A stretch of DNA of 29,670 nt from CAVRZY01 sp963725415 (GTDB taxonomy: Bacteria > Acidobacteriota > Terriglobia > Bryobacterales > Bryobacteraceae). This document shows positions 7,651-15,429 of the stretch, piece by piece. The position numbers and the translations under genes were made by a program. The notes under the pieces are model-generated. The model did no database searches. It was given only the letters and a program-made list of their open reading frames with translations, and had not been told where the DNA came from. Where the stretch lies: positions 1-29,670 of the forward strand of contig CAVRZY010000182.1 in assembly GCA_963725415.1 (NCBI GenBank). The letters run 5' to 3'. How positions within the stretch are numbered: position 1 is the stretch's first letter; each line of letters starts with the position of its first letter.

Positions 7651-8684
7651 CTCAAGAGCGGCTGGATATGGCTGATGTCATGGACGCAGCTTGCGTGATC
7701 CGCAATATCCCGTTCGAAATGATCGTTCTTGTGCAGGTAGAAGAAGCGACCCGCCAGCAGATCCACCACCTCGCGGTAGGGGTGCACTCTCCGGTCCGGA
7801 AGCAGCGTGCGCAGCGGTTCATAAAGCTCTTCATCGACCAGTATGTAGTCGTAGTACTGCCAGGCCACGTACAGTATCTTCCCCGTCTGGATCAGCGATT
7901 TCCCCAAGATCTGAGCGGTCTCGGTCAGAGCCGCCGGGATGGCCTGGTGGTTCTTCAGCTCCAGGAAACGGCGATGCACCCGCCCCGAGGCGGCCCGCTG
8001 GTCCCCCGCATGCTTGGTGCTGACCTGCGACTCCGACACCGTATACTCGAACAGCACTTCTTCCAGCATGGCCGCCTTGAAGAAACGCAGCCACACTCCC
8101 CACAGAGCAAAATCCTCGCAGTGCCGGTAGTTGGGGGAATGCGAGTATCCGCCCAGCAGGCTGAAGATGTCTTTCCGGGCCAGGATGCTGCCGTGAGGCA
8201 GCGGGCATCCCACCGCGGCGTAAAAGTTCAGCACCTCTTGCCAGCTCGAACCCCGCACATGATCGGTAAGCGAGCCGTCCTGCCCCAGCATGCGCATTCC
8301 GGTTCCTATGATGGTCAGGTCCGGATCCGAAATCAGGGCTTCCAGTTGCTTGTTCAGTTTTTCCGGCCTCCAGTAATCGTCCGCGTCGATGCGGGCAATC
8401 AGGTCGTGACGCGCCCGGTTCAGCCCGGCGTTCAAAGCGAACACCAGCCCCTGGTTGCTGGCCATCCGGATATAGGACACCTCCTGGCGCGCCAGGAGGT
8501 CCGCCAGTTCCGGCAGTTCCTTCAGCGGCCGGGCTGAACCGTCGTCAACGACCACCAGTTCCAGCGGCAAGCAGCACTCCTGCGTCAACACGGAGGAGGC
8601 CGCACGCCGCAGTCGCCGCAGCGAATCCGAATCCACCCCAGCCAGATAGACTGGCAGGAGGGTGGAAATACCTGTAAAACTCAT
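7647..8684 (-). CDS. GT2 family glycosyltransferase
   Basis: A 345-residue inverting glycosyltransferase with a GT-A fold. The nucleotide-sugar site is LELVVVDDGSA, followed by NQGLVFALNAGLNRAR and then the metal-binding LIARIDADDYW. The acceptor-side acidic motif is RHCEDFALW, where ED is the usual catalytic-base region. There are no membrane segments, so it is probably cytoplasmic, adding a sugar to a lipid-linked glycan. It begins 3 bases after the stop of the upstream glycosyltransferase and overlaps the downstream methyltransferase by 4 bases, so it is in one operon with both. Confidence 0.88.
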   Translation of the reverse strand: MSFTGISTLLPVYLAGVDSDSLRRLRRAASSVLTQECCLPLELVVVDDGSARPLKELPELADLLARQEVSYIRMASNQGLVFALNAGLNRARHDLIARIDADDYWRPEKLNKQLEALISDPDLTIIGTGMRMLGQDGSLTDHVRGSSWQEVLNFYAAVGCPLPHGSILARKDIFSLLGGYSHSPNYRHCEDFALWGVWLRFFKAAMLEEVLFEYTVSESQVSTKHAGDQRAASGRVHRRFLELKNHQAIPAALTETAQILGKSLIQTGKILYVAWQYYDYILVDEELYEPLRTLLPDRRVHPYREVVDLLAGRFFYLHKNDHFERDIADHASCVHDISHIQPLLR

Positions 8685-8687
8685 GGC

Positions 8688-9632
8688 CTACCCACGCTGC
8701 CGCGGCCCCAGCTTCAGCAGCATCGCCCCCACCCGCCGCAAGGGCGCCGTCAGTCGCCAGGAAAGCGAATCCTCCAGCTCGTAAACCCGTTGCCGCAGAC
8801 ATCCGATGGAGCGGTCCTGCTCCGCGATCACTTCCTCCTGCGTCTCCCTCTGGGTCCCGAAGCGTGGCTCGAGCCCGCATGCCAGGCCCGCCAGTTTGGC
8901 GCCCGGAACCACAAAGTCCGAGCGGTTGATCTGCTTTCGAATCTGGAGCGAATACTGCTTCCACAACGCTGGGTTCGCTTTTATCTCCCGGTTGCCGTCC
9001 CGGATGATCCTGAACTCCGACAGGGTCGAGAAGTTGGCCTCGAACCGGAAACCTTTCTGCAATAATGTGACTAGAAACTGCCAGTCCTCCGCGTACTCGA
9101 AGTGTTCATCGAAGTAACAGCGCTGCCTCCGTAAAGTCTCCATTCGCACTGCAAAGCTGTTGATGGTGATGAAGTTCTCGTACAGCAGCAGGAAGATCGG
9201 CTTGGGCGTGTAGCCCACCGCCGCCGGCCGGCCGAATTCCTTGCGATTCGAGGCCGCGTAGATCAGGTCTGCTTGCGAGGTCAGAAAGGCCGCCGCCATG
9301 ATCCGCGTGAAGAAGGGATAGACAATATCGTCATCATCCAGAAAGAACAGGAAATCGGGCTGGGACTCGGAATCATAGCAGTGGTCCAGCCCGACATTGA
9401 GTGGGTGCCCCCTCCTTTTCCCCGTATCCTTGGCGTGCAGCGCCACATGTTCCAGCCCGCCCACGCGGCGGCAGACCTGCTGCACCTTTTGGTGTGCGCT
9501 GGAATCGCCGTGCACCACCACAATCGCCCTACAGCGGTCCTGCTGGAAGGTCAGCGACTCCAGGGCCTGCTGCAAGAGTTGCGGCCTGTCGCCCATGGTG
9601 CGGACGATTGCGGCGAAACATGCCGAAGCCAT
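8688..9632 (-). CDS. GT2-like glycosyltransferase with SWRLTAPLR tail
   Basis: A 314-residue GT-A type glycosyltransferase and the first gene of the glycan cluster. The N-terminus AAIVRTMGDRPQLLQQAL is typical of GT2 proteins. RAIVVVHGD replaces the more usual VVDDGS. The metal site is DFLFFLDDDDIVYP and the catalytic-base region is FEYAEDWQFL. The last about 50 residues form a short coiled coil plus SLSWRLTAPLRRVGAMLLKL, almost the same as the tail of the methyltransferase at 6601-7650. The ATG has only a weak upstream AGGT. The gene lies 122 bases after pyrF on the same strand. The donor and acceptor cannot be told from the sequence. Confidence 0.84.
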   Translation of the reverse strand: MASACFAAIVRTMGDRPQLLQQALESLTFQQDRCRAIVVVHGDSSAHQKVQQVCRRVGGLEHVALHAKDTGKRRGHPLNVGLDHCYDSESQPDFLFFLDDDDIVYPFFTRIMAAAFLTSQADLIYAASNRKEFGRPAAVGYTPKPIFLLLYENFITINSFAVRMETLRRQRCYFDEHFEYAEDWQFLVTLLQKGFRFEANFSTLSEFRIIRDGNREIKANPALWKQYSLQIRKQINRSDFVVPGAKLAGLACGLEPRFGTQRETQEEVIAEQDRSIGCLRQRVYELEDSLSWRLTAPLRRVGAMLLKLGPRQRG

Positions 9633-9754
9633 GCAGTTATTCTACCTGAGTTATGCACGGGCTTCCTCGCAGCCGCGCGTTGCTCGATTGATTGGCGGAT
9701 AACCGGGCTGCCTGAGTAGTTCAGTTGAACCTGGCGCGACAACGGGCCGGCCCC

Positions 9755-10446
9755 TCACAACCCGACCGGCTTAATCTCTTGCAGGATGCGAAGGGCCTCC
9801 GCCTGAGGGTCTTCGGCGCGCGTGATCTGGCGGCCGATAACCAGGTAATCGGCCCCGTTGCGGAGGGCTTCGGCGGGGGTGGCGACGCGCTTTTGATCGC
9901 CCCTGCCAGCCCCGGTTGAGCGAACGCCGGGGGTCACCAGGATGGCCCGGGCTCCGGCCAGCGCGCGCACCGCGGCCACCTCCAGCGGCGAGCACACGAT
10001 GCCGTCCATGCCGGCTTCAATGGCCTTACGGACGCGTAGCGCCACCAGCTCGGGATGGAGCATGGGTAGCCCAAGTCGGCCAGGTCGTCCTGGTCGAAGC
10101 TGGTGAGCACGGTGACCGCCAGCAGTTGCAGCCGGGAGGCGCCGCGGCCCTCGATGGCGGCCTGCATCACCGGTTTGCTCCCGTGTACGGTGGTGAAACG
10201 CACACCGCTGGCCGCCACTTGCGCCACCGCTCGCTTGACGGTCTCGCCGATGTCGTAGAGCTTCAAATCCAGGAAAACCTCCTTACCCTGCGCGATCAAC
10301 TCCCGCACAAAGTCCATGCCCGCGGCGGCGTACAACTCGAGACCCACTTTGTAGAACGAGATGTGATCGCCCAAGCGCGCCACCAGTTCGCGAGCCTTGC
10401 CGGCGGATTCGAAGTCGAGGGCGACAATCAGCGGGTTGCGGGACAT
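9755..10446 (-). CDS. pyrF: Orotidine-5'-phosphate decarboxylase, one frameshift
   Basis: PyrF removes CO2 from OMP to make UMP, the last step of de novo pyrimidine synthesis. The start MSRNPLIVALD at 10446 fits the family. The catalytic DxKxxD motif is present as DLKLYDIGETV, and TTVHG and VLTSF follow in order. The C-terminal part, in another frame, carries DGIVCSPLEV, LVTPGVR and DYLVIGRQITRA (phosphate-binding loop). The two frames meet near 10,048-10,055, where one missing base (CCCGAG for CCCGGAG) would restore a 230-residue protein of normal length. The start lies 13 bases after the selD stop, so the two are probably co-transcribed. I treat it as a functional gene with a sequence error; a pseudogene is possible. 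Confidence 0.88.
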
Positions 10447-10459
10447 GCTTCGGCTTATC

Positions 10460-11469
10460 CTACACGATGCGAACCGGCTTGTCTTGGCGGGGCAGCACGC
10501 GGCCAATGCGATAGGCCCCCTCCAGGCGCAGGGCGTCGCTCTCCGAAAGCGCGATCAGCAAGCCCCCGGAAGTCTGCGGGTCGTACAACAGAATCTCGAT
10601 CTCCGCAGGCAGGACGCGTGCGACTTCGACCGCGCAAGAGGCGAATTCCTGGTTGTTTCGCAGGCCGGCCGGCAGGGCCCCTGGCGTGCATACTCCACCG
10701 CGCCCGGCAGGAACTCGACGCGATCCGCCTCGATCTCCAGGGTGACGCCGCTGGCCACGGCCAGCTCCCGCGCATGCCCGATCAGGCCGAAGCCCGAGAC
10801 GTCCGTGCAGGCGTGTACGTCAAGGGCCAGCATAGCCTGGCAGGCGCGCTGGTTCAGCGCCAGCATCGAATCAACGGAAGCCCGCACGTGATCGTCTGCG
10901 GCAATCCCGCGCTTCAAGGCGGTCGAAATCACGCCGGTCCCGATGCGCTTGGTGAGCAGCAGGGCGTCTCCAGGCTGCGCCCGGGCATTGGTGATGACGC
11001 GGTCCGGGTGGATCGTGCCGGTGACCGCGTAGCCGAATTTCATCTCCTGGTCGGCCACGCTGTGCCCGCCAATGACCACGCAGCCGGCTTCGTGCATCTT
11101 GTCGGCGCCGCCCCTGAGGATCTGCTCGAGATCGTCCAGATCGCCCTGGGCCGGGTAGGCCACAATGGACAGCGCCGAAACAGGACGGCCACCCATGGCG
11201 TACACGTCGCTGAGCGCGTTAGCGGCCGCGATCGCGCCAAAGGTGTAGGGATCATCCACGATAGGGGTGAAGAAATCCACGGTCTGGACCAGGGCACACT
11301 CCGGCGTCAGCTTGTAGACGCCGGCGTCATCGGCCGTGTCAAACCCCACCAGCACGTTTTCGTCCGCCACCCGGGGCAGGCGGGCCAGAATCCGGTCCAA
11401 AACCTTTGGACCCAGCTTAGAGGCTCAACCCGCCGCCTTGACGTGGGCGGTCAGTTTCTTGGTGGACAC
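10460..11469 (-). CDS. selD: Selenophosphate synthetase, probable selenoprotein with in-frame UGA; one frameshift
   Basis: SelD makes selenophosphate from selenide and ATP, the selenium donor for Sec-tRNA. The family body is clear: FDTADDAGVYKL, VQTVDFFTPIVDDPY, ANALSDVYAMGG, VIGGHSV, then CTDVSGFGLIGHARE. Extending upstream in frame to a GTG at 11469 gives LTAHVKAAG-UGA-ASKLGPKVL. This aligns the UGA (11427-11425) with the catalytic Cys/Sec of the family (GC/UAxK motif), with the essential Lys three residues later. A hairpin follows the UGA. A one-base loss at the GGGG/CCC run near 10,673-10,683 shifts the frame. The other frame continues LPAGLRNNQEFA and IEILLYDPQTSGGLLIALS, the normal SelD end. 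Corrected length is about 336 residues, as expected. The start codon is uncertain because the upstream ribosome site is weak. Confidence 0.9.
11394..11427 (-). promoter_or_regulatory. Candidate bacterial SECIS element after the selD UGA
   Basis: On the minus strand, 12 bases after the UGA codon, the sequence GGTCCAAAGGTTTTGGACC folds into a perfect 8-bp stem with loop GGU, placing the first loop G 21 bases after the UGA. Bacterial SECIS hairpins lie within the coding region just after UGA, with a G near the start of the apical loop and roughly 16-37 bases of spacing. Position and shape fit. Recognition by SelB is inferred. Confidence 0.75.
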
Positions 11470-11545
11470 TCTTTTCAGTCTACACGAGCGGTGGGAACAG
11501 GCCCGGTCAGAGTCAGGAAACGGAAGGATTCCCTGCGGTCCGCGG

Positions 11546-12779
11546 TCAGACACCCGCGCTTTCGCCAGCCGGCTCGGTCCGGGCCCGCTCTGCCAGGGCC
11601 AGGCGAGTGGCCACGTATTCTTCCAGGCCGTTGGCGGCTTTGGAGAAATCGGCTACCGTGTACAGGGTGGCTGGATGGGTGTTGAACTGCTCCAGGGCCA
11701 AGCCGTTGGGGTCATAGGCCTGGATGCCGTAGGGGATCTGGAGGATCTTGTCGATGGAGGCCTGCGGCGCCGGATCGTCGATGGCGTGGGGCCGGAAGTC
11801 CAGGTCGTCGCCCAGGGCAAACATGGGTTCCAGCGCGTAGGGGGGCAGTGTGAAGACGATGTCGCCGCCGGCCAGCTCCTGGATGTCCCAGAAGCGCTGT
11901 TTGCCGGCGACCAGCGGTCCCGGCCGCACCGAGCACAGGAGCATCTTGCTGGGGTAACCGCCGTCGCGCAGCATCCGGTAGGCGCGCTTGAAGACCGCCA
12001 GCCCGAACCACTTGCGATCCGCCTCGGTGATTTCGATGCCTCGCCACTCGGCCTGTTTCAGCAGATCCTGGCGCTCGGTGAGGCGCCCGATCATGTGCGT
12101 GATCACGGCGCGCCACCTGGAGGTGTTGACGCCGTTCTTCCGGGGCTATTTCAAGCCCTTCCTTGGCGGCTCTGGCCACAGCCAAGATCTGCGGCAGGGT
12201 GAAGCAGGTGGTCACGTTGGTGGAGATAGCCTTGGAGGTCAGGTACCTGACCACATCCACGCCCTCCATGCTGGCGGGCACCTTGATCATGACGTTGGGG
12301 TGCAGGGCGGCCAGCTCGTGGGCCTGCTGGCACATGATCTCCTTTTCGGTGAACAGGCGCGGATCCAACTGACCTGAAACCCAGCCGAAGCGGCCGTTGG
12401 AGGCCTCGTAGAGCGGCCAGAACATCTCCGCCCCGCGCGTGATGACCTGCTTGTAGACACGCCAAGCCAGCTCCTTTGCGCTCATTTGGGGATGGGCCAG
12501 GATCAGCTCGTCGATGCGGGCATTCCAGAACTCCGGGTCGCTCTTGACCGTCTCCAGAGAGAGCGGCGGATTGGTGGTGCACCCCCGAAACACGCTTTTG
12601 GCAGGATCCTGTGCGTTGAACAGGCGAAGCAACTGCGCTTCCAGTTCCGCCTTCCCGGGCACCGGCGCGGCATCCACCATCTTCTTCACCCACTTCTCGA
12701 AGATCAAGGGAGAAGAATCCCACCAGACCTCCATGCCGGGGTTGGTCTTGATCAATCGTTCAACGACGCTCTCGGACAT
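11546..12779 (-). CDS. Transaldolase-family protein, one frameshift
   Basis: Likely a Schiff-base aldolase of the transaldolase family. The true start is MSESVVERLI at 12779, with AAGGAG about 10 bases upstream. The protein shows SPLIFEKWV, CTTNPPLSLE (equivalent of the conserved TTNP), and NVMIKVPAS, whose Lys is the expected catalytic residue. ISTNVTTCFTLPQ follows, as in transaldolases. Near 12,140-12,146 one extra G shifts the frame. The continuing frame reads KNGVNTSRWRAVITHMIGRL and on to a stop at 11546. The corrected protein is about 410 residues, longer than TalB (about 320) or FSA (about 220), with a C-terminal part I do not recognise. Its start overlaps the FGGY kinase stop by 20 bases, so it belongs to a DapA-kinase-transaldolase operon. 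The substrate is unknown. Confidence 0.8.
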
Positions 12780-14196
12780 CAAAAAGTGTCTCCTTATTGT
12801 AAGGCTGTTCACGGCCAGCCGTCTGGGCCGGGCCGTATTTCCCGGTCTGGTAGAACTGGCCCAGCATAGCTGCGCCCAGCAGCGAGGACTGATCCTGGTA
12901 TTCGTAATCGAAGTCCCCGGTCCAGCGTTTCTTGACCTGGAGGAAGCCTTTGATTCTGGCGCCGCCGCCGGTGGTGACGACCTTGCGGCCTAGCTTGACC
13001 AGGCTCGCCACCTCCTGGAGGTGGGTGCCTTGGTAGAAGGCGTTGCCGCGGATCAAACTCAACAGCATGTCATCGCGCGTGGTTTCGAGCGTCACCCCCG
13101 AGAAGCTGGCCTTCATCTGCTCGAGCGTGTAGCGGCAGCCGCCCAGGAACGGCACGTACACCGGCAGGTCTGCTTCGGCGCGATCGATGTCCTCGCTGGC
13201 GAAGAACCGGGCGAGGACCGAGGGAATGTACTCTTCAAAGAAGCGCTGCTCGCTCATGTCCGCGCAGAACACCGAGTGGAACCATTCCAGTGCCTTGCCG
13301 CCGGTGTTCAGCACGAAGAACGTGACCCAGCGATTGGGTACGACGTGGCAGCGCAGGTTGAAGTTCGGGGAACTGATCGGCCGGTCCACGCACACGTAGC
13401 TGATCTCGCAGGTGCCGCAGATGTTGGTGATGCCTCCCGGTTCGGTCAATCCTCCGGATAGGGCTGCCAGCACCGCGTCATTGCCGCCGCATAGCACCAC
13501 GCAGTCGCCGGGCAAACCCAGCTCGGTGGCCACCTGCGGGAGAATCCGGCCGGCCGGCTGGTAGGAGTGCATCAGAGGCGGGAGCTTGCTCTGCGGCAAT
13601 TCCGCCGCGCGCAGCACATCCTGGTTCCAGGTCAGGTCGTGCCGAGCGGTATTGTACAGACCGGTGATGGAGACGGTCGAGGGGTCAATCGCCCAGTGGC
13701 CGGTGAAGCGCTTGACCATATAGGTATTCGAGTGGCCGAATTTCTCAGCCGCGGCCCACACCTCCGGCTGGTTGTCCCGAATCCACAGAATGGAAGCCAA
13801 TGACGAGCCGCCGGAGACAGGGAGGTTGCAGGTCTCCCGCAAGAACTTCTCCTCACCCACCAGCGCGCGGATGGCGCGGGCCTGGGTATGAGAACGGCCG
13901 TCAAAGAACAGCATGGCGGGGCCGAGCGCGGTTCCATCGGCGGCCATGGGCGTCAGCCCCGGGGTGGTCACCGAAAGCGAAACCACGCCGACCGAGGAGA
14001 GATGTTCTCGGAGCTCCGCGCAGCACTCCCGCAAGGCCAGCCACCACCTCTCCGGGTCGATGTCGGCTTTGCCACGGTCGTAAATGTTGACGTCGTAGCG
14101 CCGCGAAGCCTCGCACTTCTTTTCAAGCCCCGAGGTGAAGACGCCCATCTTGAAGGCCGTGGTCCCCACGTCCAGTGCCAGAATGTCCGCGCTCAA
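12760..14196 (-). CDS. FGGY-family carbohydrate kinase
   Basis: A 478-residue sugar or polyol kinase of the xylulokinase/gluconokinase fold. The N-terminal phosphate-binding segment is ILALDVGTTAFKMGVF. TTPGLTPMAADGTALGPAMLFFDGRS is the first-domain substrate region. The second domain has VVLCGGNDAVLAALSGGL, and the adenosine site near the C-terminus is VVTTGGGARIKGFLQ. It would phosphorylate a keto-sugar or sugar acid before aldol cleavage. It overlaps the DapA-like gene by 4 bases (ATGA) upstream and the transaldolase-like gene by 20 bases downstream, so all three are translationally coupled. The substrate cannot be assigned from the sequence. Confidence 0.9.
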   Translation of the reverse strand: MSADILALDVGTTAFKMGVFTSGLEKKCEASRRYDVNIYDRGKADIDPERWWLALRECCAELREHLSSVGVVSLSVTTPGLTPMAADGTALGPAMLFFDGRSHTQARAIRALVGEEKFLRETCNLPVSGGSSLASILWIRDNQPEVWAAAEKFGHSNTYMVKRFTGHWAIDPSTVSITGLYNTARHDLTWNQDVLRAAELPQSKLPPLMHSYQPAGRILPQVATELGLPGDCVVLCGGNDAVLAALSGGLTEPGGITNICGTCEISYVCVDRPISSPNFNLRCHVVPNRWVTFFVLNTGGKALEWFHSVFCADMSEQRFFEEYIPSVLARFFASEDIDRAEADLPVYVPFLGGCRYTLEQMKASFSGVTLETTRDDMLLSLIRGNAFYQGTHLQEVASLVKLGRKVVTTGGGARIKGFLQVKKRWTGDFDYEYQDQSSLLGAAMLGQFYQTGKYGPAQTAGREQPYNKETLFDVRERR

Positions 14197-15095
14197 GCCA
14201 GCAGTCCCTCCTCGATCAGAAATCTGTTGAGTTCCTCCTGCTGCACGGCGGTCAGAGGCAACAGCGGGCGGCGAGGTATTCCGCCTCTGAGGCCGGCCAG
14301 GTTCATGGCGGCCTTGACGCCGGCCGGGCCGTGTGTTCCGGCGATGGTTTCGTTGATGCGTTTCACGCGCGCCTGGAAGGGGATTCCCCGGGCTTCGTCC
14401 CGCGCCTGCCCGTAGCGGAACAGCTCGAGGGCCACCTGCGGAAAGGAGTCGGCCAGCGACACCGTGCCGCCGATCGAGCCGCCCATCATGGCGGGAAACA
14501 GGAAATTGGCGGAGCCGGCCAGCACGTGAAACTGGTGGCTTTCAAAAGCCAGAAACGCCTCGATGCCGCGCGCAGCGCTGTCCTTCATGCCCACGATATT
14601 GGGATGGGCGGACAACCGCCCGGCCAGCCCCGGCGACAGCGTGATTCCACAAAAGCCGGGGGCATTGTAGAGCAACAGCGGGATTGGCGAGGCATCGGCG
14701 GCAGTCGCGAAATAGCGGTAGAGCGCCTCCTCAGTCATCTGCTTCCGAAAGTAGCCGGGCGAAAGCAGCAGGCCGAAGTCCGCGCCCAGATCGGCCGCCT
14801 GCTGGAAGAAGCGTTCGGTGTCTCGCTGGGCGTCGTAAGTGACGCCGGCCATCACCACCTGCCGGGGGCCCTTGTGCTTGACGATCGTGTCCAGGACCTG
14901 GAGCTTTTCTTCCTCAGTGAGGCTCTTGTTTTCGCCATTCGAACCCAGCGCCAGGTAGCCCAGAATCGCGGTCCGAGCGTAGTACTCGAGGTTGAATCTG
15001 AGGGCTTCGTAATCAACTTCTTCATCTGGAGCGAAGGGGGTCGAGATGGGAGCGAACACCCCGGCCAGCTTGCGTGTCAGTTCAGCCGGATCCAT
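14193..15095 (-). CDS. DapA/NanA-family class I aldolase
   Basis: A 300-residue TIM-barrel enzyme of the dihydrodipicolinate synthase / N-acetylneuraminate lyase family, which forms a Schiff base with pyruvate. The active-site Lys is in NIVGMKDS, and the conserved Tyr is in IPLLLYNAPGF. GSNGENKSLT stands in for the family's G[ST]TGE loop, with N at the second variable site. Length is normal. Being first in an operon with a sugar kinase and a transaldolase, it is more likely a catabolic keto-acid aldolase than lysine-pathway DapA. That is inference. The 335-base spacer upstream would hold the operon promoter. Confidence 0.88.
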   Translation of the reverse strand: MDPAELTRKLAGVFAPISTPFAPDEEVDYEALRFNLEYYARTAILGYLALGSNGENKSLTEEEKLQVLDTIVKHKGPRQVVMAGVTYDAQRDTERFFQQAADLGADFGLLLSPGYFRKQMTEEALYRYFATAADASPIPLLLYNAPGFCGITLSPGLAGRLSAHPNIVGMKDSAARGIEAFLAFESHQFHVLAGSANFLFPAMMGGSIGGTVSLADSFPQVALELFRYGQARDEARGIPFQARVKRINETIAGTHGPAGVKAAMNLAGLRGGIPRRPLLPLTAVQQEELNRFLIEEGLLA

Positions 15096-15187
15096 CGGCG
15101 GCAGCCTCGAATCAACCGACCAATGTAGCAGAAAAGCCCTCAGAGGTTGCTGCGATTCAGACAGTGGGCATGGAACACAGCAAAAAC

Positions 15188-15236
15188 CGGGTACAGACAG
15201 CCATTTCGAACGGCAGCAAATGGCCGTCAGTCCCCG
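15188..15236 (+). repeat. REP-like hairpin unit 1
   Basis: The unit begins CGGGTACAGAC and ends CAGTCCCCG. Inside, GCCATTT (15200-15206) pairs with AAATGGC (15218-15224) around a loop containing CGAACGGC. It lies in the 334-base spacer between the DapA-like gene and the hydrolase. Unit 2 (15291-15342) has the same outer and loop sequences. Confidence 0.7.
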
Positions 15237-15290
15237 GTCTTTGCGTTGCCCTCCAGTTTCTTTGACCGGAGGAATGCGGGGAAGGTAATT

Positions 15291-15342
15291 CGGGTACAGG
15301 CCACGAATTTCGCAACGGCGGCGAAATTCGCGCCAGTCCCTG
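15291..15342 (+). repeat. REP-like hairpin unit 2
   Basis: The unit begins CGGGTACAGGC and ends CAGTCCCTG. GAATTTCGC (15305-15313) pairs perfectly with GCGAAATTC (15321-15329) around an AACGGCG loop. The stem bases differ from unit 1, but pairing is kept. The rest of the 15096-15429 spacer holds a further 7-bp hairpin at 15384-15401 (GGGCAAG/CTTGCCC) with no T run, and no gene that I can support. Confidence 0.7.
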
Positions 15343-15429
15343 AATTACGCGAACCGGGAAGGCACCGGGTGTGAAACTGGGGAGGGCAAGGCCTCTTGCC
15401 CATTGCCGTCTCAGTGTCTGAATCGCAGC

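Noticed and set aside
11394..11469. UGA at 11427-11425 read as an ordinary stop, with selD starting at a downstream TTG (11400)
   Set aside because: That start would remove the catalytic residue and its Lys, while the upstream sequence matches the family when UGA is read as Sec.
9916..11685. Long plus-strand open frame of 589 codons
   Set aside because: It runs antisense to pyrF and selD, has no family motifs, and its composition mirrors GC-rich codon bias of the opposite strand.
15384..15401. GGGCAAG/CTTGCCC hairpin as a Rho-independent terminator
   Set aside because: No T run follows on either strand.
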